A program made the position numbers and the translations under genes. From Candidatus Pygmaiobacter gallistercoris (GTDB lineage: Bacteria; Bacillota; Clostridia; Oscillospirales; Ruminococcaceae), in assembly GCA_019113125.1 (NCBI GenBank), contig DXIA01000170.1, positions 1 to 9,418 on the forward strand: a stretch of 9,418 nucleotides of DNA, read 5' to 3'. The notes below the pieces were generated by a model. That model was not told where the DNA came from, did not search any database, and saw only the letters and a program-made list of their open reading frames with translations. Of this stretch, positions 5,348-9,418 are shown piece by piece. Position 1 is the first letter of the stretch. The number at the start of each line of letters is the position of its first letter.

Positions 5348-5599
5348 ATGCTGGACTACAAATTCGATACCCAGCTTTTGATTGAGGGCGAGGGGTTGGA
5401 CGAGGATGCAATCGACGATTACATCTCCACCCATTTTGCGGGGGACTGTCTGCTCGCCGTCGGAGACGAAGACCTGATCAAGATTCACTTTCACACCAAT
5501 GAGCCCTGGAAGGTGCTGGAGTACTGCGCCGGTTTGGGCGAGATTCACGACATCGTCATCGAGAATATGGCCCGTCAGGCCGACGGTCTCTCCGGCTGA
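5348..5599 (+). CDS. Small stand-alone FakA/DAK-like domain protein
   Basis: An 83-aa acidic cytosolic protein. The stretch AVGDEDLIKIHFHTNEPWKV (residues 37-56) and the ending GEIHDIVIENMARQ closely resemble part of the large FakA/YloV-type fatty acid kinase (DAK2-containing) proteins, downstream of their kinase domain. Here only that module is present, with no kinase domain upstream or downstream. ATG 5348 follows AAGGAGGG with a short spacer, and a promoter precedes it, so it is a real gene and not a decayed remnant. It is 14 nt ahead of an HD-domain hydrolase and probably co-transcribed. It might bind an acyl protein or phosphorylated ligand, but no activity can be assigned; kinase catalysis is not expected. 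Confidence 0.82.
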   Translation: MLDYKFDTQLLIEGEGLDEDAIDDYISTHFAGDCLLAVGDEDLIKIHFHTNEPWKVLEYCAGLGEIHDIVIENMARQADGLSG

Positions 5600-5613
5600 G
5601 AGGGGGAAGGATC

Positions 5614-6258
5614 ATGAAGGAGCTTTCCGAGCGGCTCAGACAGCAGATGGCGTTTCTGCTTGAGATCGACAAGGAAAAATTCATCACCCGACAAACCTTT
5701 CTCTCGGATGGCAAACGGCGGGAAAATGATGCCGAACACGCCTGGCACCTCGCGATGATGGTACTGATTCTGGGCGAGTACGCAAATGAAAAGATTGATC
5801 TGTTGCGCACCGTCTCGATGGTACTGGCCCATGATCTGGTCGAGATCTATGCCGGCGACACCTTTGCCTACGACGAAGAGGGGAAAAAGACCCAGCGCCA
5901 GCGGGAGGAGGTCGCTGCCGACCGCCTGTTCGCCCTTCTGCCGGAGGATCAGCGAGATGCGCTGCGGGGGCTGTGGGAGGAATTCGAGGCGGCCAAAACG
6001 CCCGAGGCTGCTTTTGCCCGGGCGATGGATAATCTGCAGCCCACAATGCTGAATGCCGCGACCGACGGCATCGCCTGGACCGAGCACAGGACAAAGCTCT
6101 CCTCGGTTCTAAAACGGCAGGAACTGACGCCGGTCGGTTCCAAGACTCTTTGGGAGCTCTGCCGGGATCAGTATCTCGTCCCCGCAGTAGAGCGCGGAAA
6201 AATTGCCGATGACCTCGCCCCCGAAGAAAAGCCGGTCGACTGGCCGCAGTCTGAATAA
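5614..6258 (+). CDS. HD-domain phosphohydrolase, YfbR-like
   Basis: A 214-aa cytosolic protein of the HD superfamily, closest in pattern to the YfbR/HD_3 group, whose known members include metal-dependent 5'-deoxynucleotidases. The metal ligands are visible: ENDAEHAWHLA gives H42, LAHDLVEIYAGD gives the H73-D74 pair plus E77 and D82, and AMDNLQP gives D139. A likely role is hydrolysis of a nucleoside monophosphate or related phosphate ester; the substrate is not known. ATG 5614 follows a GGGGGAAGGA ribosome binding site, and the gene starts 14 nt after the FakA-like gene, so the two form an operon. A bidirectional terminator follows the stop codon by 6 nt. Confidence 0.88.
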   Translation: MKELSERLRQQMAFLLEIDKEKFITRQTFLSDGKRRENDAEHAWHLAMMVLILGEYANEKIDLLRTVSMVLAHDLVEIYAGDTFAYDEEGKKTQRQREEVAADRLFALLPEDQRDALRGLWEEFEAAKTPEAAFARAMDNLQPTMLNAATDGIAWTEHRTKLSSVLKRQELTPVGSKTLWELCRDQYLVPAVERGKIADDLAPEEKPVDWPQSE

Positions 6259-6264
6259 ACCGCT

Positions 6265-6294
6265 AAAAAAGGACAAGGTTTTCCTTGTCCTTTT
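6265..6294. terminator. Bidirectional terminator between convergent units
   Basis: A perfect 8-bp stem GGACAAGG/CCTTGTCC with a TTTT loop is preceded by six A and followed by TTTT. It lies between the stop codons of the HD gene (plus) and the AIM24-family gene (minus) and suits both. Confidence 0.9.
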
Positions 6295-6304
6295 GTCTTT
6301 CTGT

Positions 6305-6985
6305 TTAGTTGGATGAAGAGGGGAAGAAGGGCCGCAGTACCCCTGCCACCGCACTAATCGGCATGCTCTGCAGCACCACCTTACCCGGACCGGTGACGAC
6401 GGTGTTGAAGATTCCCTCTCCGCCGAACAGCATATTCTTGACCCCCGGCACCGAGACAATGTCGATCGAGCAGCTCTCACTCATCGCGGCGAGGTAGCCG
6501 GTATCCACCACCAGCGACTGGCCCTCCCTGAGCTGATACTCCACCGCATGGCCGTCAATCTCGAGAAATGCCGTGCCGCGTCCCGAGAGTTTCTGCATGA
6601 TAAAACCCTCGCCGCCAAAAAAGCCGGAAGAAAATCTCTTCTGGAAAAAGACCGAGAGCTCTACCCCCGCCTCACTGGCAAGGAACGACCTTTTCTGGCA
6701 GATCATCCCGCTGCCGGGACCAATCTCCACCGGAAGGATTGAGCCGGGAAAACTGGAGGCAAATGCGATCATTCCCTCCCCGCCCTGCGCGGTATACCGG
6801 TTCAGGAACAACGACTCGCCCGAGAACATTCTGCCCAGCATCCGGCCCACACCACCGCCGGAGGTCTCCATCTTCATATTCGGGGTCATCCAGGCCATTC
6901 CGCCGCTCTCGGTGATCATCGTCTCTCCCGCGGCAAGGGTGCAGATCACCACCGGCAGCGGTGTTCCGTCAATTCTGTATTGCAT
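6305..6985 (-). CDS. TIGR00266/AIM24-family protein
   Basis: A 226-aa protein of the AIM24 family, a beta-rich fold found widely in bacteria and related to a yeast mitochondrial protein; the bacterial function is not established. Family traits are the opening around TLAAGETMITESGGMAWM, the glycine-rich block SGGGVGRMLGRMFSGES (42-58), the repeated FFGGEGFIMQKLSG motif and the VPGVKNMLFGGEG segment near the C-terminus. There is no signal peptide or membrane helix. ATG 6985 has GGGAGG 7 nt upstream. It starts 20 nt after peptidase T and is the last gene of the three-gene operon, ended by the terminator at 6265-6294. Confidence 0.92.
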   Translation of the reverse strand: MQYRIDGTPLPVVICTLAAGETMITESGGMAWMTPNMKMETSGGGVGRMLGRMFSGESLFLNRYTAQGGEGMIAFASSFPGSILPVEIGPGSGMICQKRSFLASEAGVELSVFFQKRFSSGFFGGEGFIMQKLSGRGTAFLEIDGHAVEYQLREGQSLVVDTGYLAAMSESCSIDIVSVPGVKNMLFGGEGIFNTVVTGPGKVVLQSMPISAVAGVLRPFFPSSSN

Positions 6986-7005
6986 TCTTTCGCCTCCCTA
7001 TTCGG

Positions 7006-8247
7006 TTATCCACAGGTGCCGGGTTCGTTGCCCGCCGCCGCGAACTCCGCGACAATTCCGAGCAAAATTCCGACACAACAGTCCATGTCCTCGGCAGTGA
7101 TATGCTCCCACGGGCCGTGGAATCCATAGCCGCCGGTGCAGAGATTCGGGCAGGGCAGCCCGCGGTAGGAGAGGATTGAGCCGTCGGTTCCACCCCGCAC
7201 CGGACTGATGCAGGGGGTGACCCCCAGTTTTTCCATCGCGGCCTTCGCCCGCTCGATGAGGTAGAAATGCGGGCGGATCTTCTCCTCCATATTATAATAA
7301 GTATCGCTGATCTCGGCCGTCGCGGTGCCCTGACCATATTTTGCGTTGATGGTCTCGACCGCCCGCTCGACCGTCTGTTTGCGCTGCTCAAACTTTGTGC
7401 GGTCGTGGTCCCGCAGAATGTAGCCCAGCGTTGCCCTGGCGACGCTGCCGCTCATCCGGTCAAGATGGTAAAATCCCTCATACCCCTCGGTATTCGCGGG
7501 GATCTCATCCGGCAGCAGCGCGTTGAACTCCATCGCCACCAGCAGCGCGTTGCGCATGATCCCCTTTGCCGAACCGGTGTGTACCGAAACGCCCTCGATC
7601 GTGACCTCGGCCGACGCCGCGTTGAAGGTCTCATACTCGAGTTCGCCGACCGCGCCGCCATCCACCGTATAGGCGACCGGAACCCCCATCCAGCCGATGT
7701 CCACCCCGTGAGCGCCGAGCCCGACCTCCTCATCTGGGGTGAATGCGACCGCGACCTTGCCGTGCGGGATCTTCTGCTCGATCAGCTGCTCGACCATGGT
7801 CAGGATCTCGGCGACGCCGGCCTTGTCGTCCGCCCCGAGCAGGGTGGTGCCGTCGGTGGTGATCAGGGTCTTGCCCCGCAGCTGCGTCAGATGGGGGAAC
7901 CGCTCGGCGTCCAGCGTCAAGCCGCTGTCTCCCAGCGCGACCGGCCCGCCGTCGTAATGCTCGATCACCTGGGGCTTGACCCCGATGCCGGAAAATGCCG
8001 GCGCGGTGTCGATATGAGCCAAAAATCCGACCGGCTCCACCGACTCACAGCCCGGGGTGGCGGGCAGCTCGCCATAGACGACACAGTTGTCCGCAAGCCT
8101 CACCCGGGAGAGGCCGAGCCTCTCCATCTCCTGCTGCAGCATCCTGGCGAGATCCCATTGCCGCTCGCTGGTCGGACTGGTTTTTACCCCCTCCGTACTG
8201 TCGGTCGAAATTCTCACATACTGCAACAACCGCTCTGCCGCCGTCAT
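7006..8247 (-). CDS. pepT: Peptidase T (tripeptide aminopeptidase)
   Basis: Cytosolic zinc tripeptidase of the M20 family, 413 aa, removing the N-terminal residue of tripeptides in peptide catabolism. With the start at 8247 the metal-site residues fall at the positions known for Escherichia coli PepT: H78 in FLAHIDTAP, D140 in LGADDKAG, E173-E174 in TPDEEVGLG and D196 in TVDGGAVGE; a late His lies in GGYGFHGPWEH at about 377. The ATG at 8247 is chosen over an in-frame ATG at 8265 because the latter overlaps the GGGGAGG ribosome binding site (8263-8257), which has a 9-nt spacer to 8247. Only one base separates the stop of the upstream CNNM-like gene from this start, so translation is probably coupled. 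Confidence 0.95.
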   Translation of the reverse strand: MTAAERLLQYVRISTDSTEGVKTSPTSERQWDLARMLQQEMERLGLSRVRLADNCVVYGELPATPGCESVEPVGFLAHIDTAPAFSGIGVKPQVIEHYDGGPVALGDSGLTLDAERFPHLTQLRGKTLITTDGTTLLGADDKAGVAEILTMVEQLIEQKIPHGKVAVAFTPDEEVGLGAHGVDIGWMGVPVAYTVDGGAVGELEYETFNAASAEVTIEGVSVHTGSAKGIMRNALLVAMEFNALLPDEIPANTEGYEGFYHLDRMSGSVARATLGYILRDHDRTKFEQRKQTVERAVETINAKYGQGTATAEISDTYYNMEEKIRPHFYLIERAKAAMEKLGVTPCISPVRGGTDGSILSYRGLPCPNLCTGGYGFHGPWEHITAEDMDCCVGILLGIVAEFAAAGNEPGTCG

Positions 8248-8248
8248 C

Positions 8249-9418
8249 TTAACCTGCCTCCCCATTCTTTTTTCCTTTTTTCTCGTTCTGCCCCGGTTGT
8301 TCCGCCTCGGACAGATCTTTTGTCTGGGTCCGCTCGATCTTCAGCCGCTCAATGCAGCGCTGGTTTGCCGCGAGAATGGTGCAGACCCAGCCGTCACACT
8401 TGAGCGGAATCACCTCGCCCTGGGTCGGAATCCGACCCAGCATATTGGTGATAAATCCGTTGAGGGTATCCGAGTCGTCGTTCTCAAACAGATCGCTGCC
8501 CAGCAGATGCTCCACCTCGTCGATCTCGAGTTCGCCGTCCAGCATCCAGCTGTTCTCCGACAGCTGGACGATCCCGGTCTCCTCATCGTGTTCATCATCG
8601 ATCTTTCCGACAATCGAGGCGAGCAGATCCTCCATCGTGACCAGCCCTTCGGTGCCGCCGTACTCATCCACCACAATTGCCATCCGCTGCCGGCGTTCCC
8701 GGAACTGGCGCAGCAGCTCGCTGCACCGCATGCTCTCGGGGATATACAGCACCGGACGCATGAAATCCGCTGCGGTTTTGGTCTTGTCGTCCTCCCCTGA
8801 GAGGGCCGGGATCACATCCTTGATATAGACGATACCGACGATGTCGTCGAGGTCCTCCTCATACACCGGCAGCCGGGAGAATCGCTCCTGCTGCTGGACC
8901 CGGATCAGCTCGGCCAGCGGTGCGGTGCGCTCCACCGCGACGATATCGGTGCGGTGGGTCATAACCTCGCTGACATGCAGATCGTCGAACTCGAAGATAT
9001 TCTCGATCATCGCCCGCTCGTGCGGCTCCAGTGCACCGGCCTCCTCGCCGGCCTCAACCATCATCAGAATGTCCTCCTCGTCCACCGGTTCCTCCTCATT
9101 CGCGGCCCCGATCCCAAACAGCCGCAGCACGAGGTTGGTGGAGAGCGCAAGGAACTTGACAAAAAGGCGGCAGACCCGGTACATCCCCCAGATGACCCCG
9201 ACCACCCGCAGCGCCATCGCGTCGGGGTCCTTCATCGCCACCCGCTTGGGGACCAGCTCGCCGAGGATCAGGGTAAAATAGGAGATAATAATGGTGATGA
9301 CAACCAGCACCACGCTGCGGAGCACGGCGGCCGGCAGCGGCAGGAACGCCAGGGCGCCGGCAACCGGGCCGGCAAAGTTATCGGCGGCAACCGCCGAGTT
9401 CAGGAAACCAGACAGCGT
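8249..9418 (-). CDS. CNNM/HlyC-CorC-type CBS membrane protein, 5' end missing
   Basis: Partial gene; 389 residues are visible and the frame stays open to the window edge, so the true start lies outside. First comes the end of a DUF21/CNNM membrane domain (TLSGFLNSAVAADNF..., with the conserved LGELVPKRVA), then a regulatory linker, a CBS pair beginning at VMTHRTDIVAVERTAP and running through GIVYIKDVIPAL, and finally a CorC_HlyC transporter-associated domain (DGELEIDEVEHLLG). A basic, charged tail ends it. Relatives include CorC/YfjD-type proteins linked to Mg2+ or Co2+ export; the old name hemolysin does not imply toxicity. First visible gene of the operon with pepT and the AIM24-family gene. 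An in-frame GTG at 9325 is not accepted as start because the domain continues upstream. Confidence 0.92.
   Translation of the reverse strand, partial: TLSGFLNSAVAADNFAGPVAGALAFLPLPAAVLRSVVLVVITIIISYFTLILGELVPKRVAMKDPDAMALRVVGVIWGMYRVCRLFVKFLALSTNLVLRLFGIGAANEEEPVDEEDILMMVEAGEEAGALEPHERAMIENIFEFDDLHVSEVMTHRTDIVAVERTAPLAELIRVQQQERFSRLPVYEEDLDDIVGIVYIKDVIPALSGEDDKTKTAADFMRPVLYIPESMRCSELLRQFRERRQRMAIVVDEYGGTEGLVTMEDLLASIVGKIDDEHDEETGIVQLSENSWMLDGELEIDEVEHLLGSDLFENDDSDTLNGFITNMLGRIPTQGEVIPLKCDGWVCTILAANQRCIERLKIERTQTKDLSEAEQPGQNEKKGKKNGEAG

Noticed and set aside
7267..8403. 378-aa plus-strand frame opposite pepT
   Set aside because: Antisense shadow of pepT; the minus-strand frame carries all PepT metal ligands at the expected positions.
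1..9418. CRISPR array
   Set aside because: No set of regularly spaced short repeats was found; the repeats present are palindromic pairs of different kinds.

Overview
The window reads as chromosomal DNA of a GC-rich member of the Clostridia (Bacillota), most likely an Oscillospiraceae/Ruminococcaceae-type gut anaerobe. The grounds are strong GGAGG ribosome binding sites before nearly every gene, extended -10 (TGnTATAAT-like) promoters in AT-rich gaps, GC-rich coding sequence, and the gene families present (MgtE, MATE, PepT, CNNM/HlyC-type CBS protein, a FakA-like small protein). The genus is inference only.

Layout. 1-64: start of a gene running off the left edge (minus), with its promoter and an attenuator-like hairpin. 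185-455: repeat-rich spacer with two 54-nt near-identical copies and a long stem, lying 3' of a tRNA-Val(CAC) gene (458-534, minus). 628-1801: a retron. A promoter at 628-656 precedes a structured candidate msr-msd RNA (about 663-833) and a 313-aa retron reverse transcriptase carrying the NAxxH and VTG hallmarks. 1779-2102: a 324-nt inverted-repeat element that folds as a three-way junction. It overlaps the last codons of the RT and stops one base short of the convergent mgtE stop codon. 2103-3452 (minus): the Mg2+ channel/transporter MgtE, preceded by a long structured leader (about 3496-3743) with an intrinsic terminator and a 41-codon upstream ORF with its own ribosome binding site. 3904-5268 (plus): a MATE efflux transporter with its own promoter. 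5348-6258 (plus): a two-gene unit of a stand-alone FakA-like 83-aa domain protein and an HD-domain phosphohydrolase, ended by a bidirectional terminator. 6305-9418 (minus): a tight three-gene operon transcribed as CNNM/CorC-like CBS protein, peptidase T, then TIGR00266/AIM24-family protein.

Most of the window is housekeeping. The unusual parts are the retron, which has no visible effector partner; the three-way-junction repeat fused to its 3' end; and the mgtE leader, whose riboswitch class I could not recognise. Two Mg2+-related proteins (MgtE and the CNNM-like protein) lie a few kilobases apart but in separate transcription units, so a functional link between them is only a suggestion.
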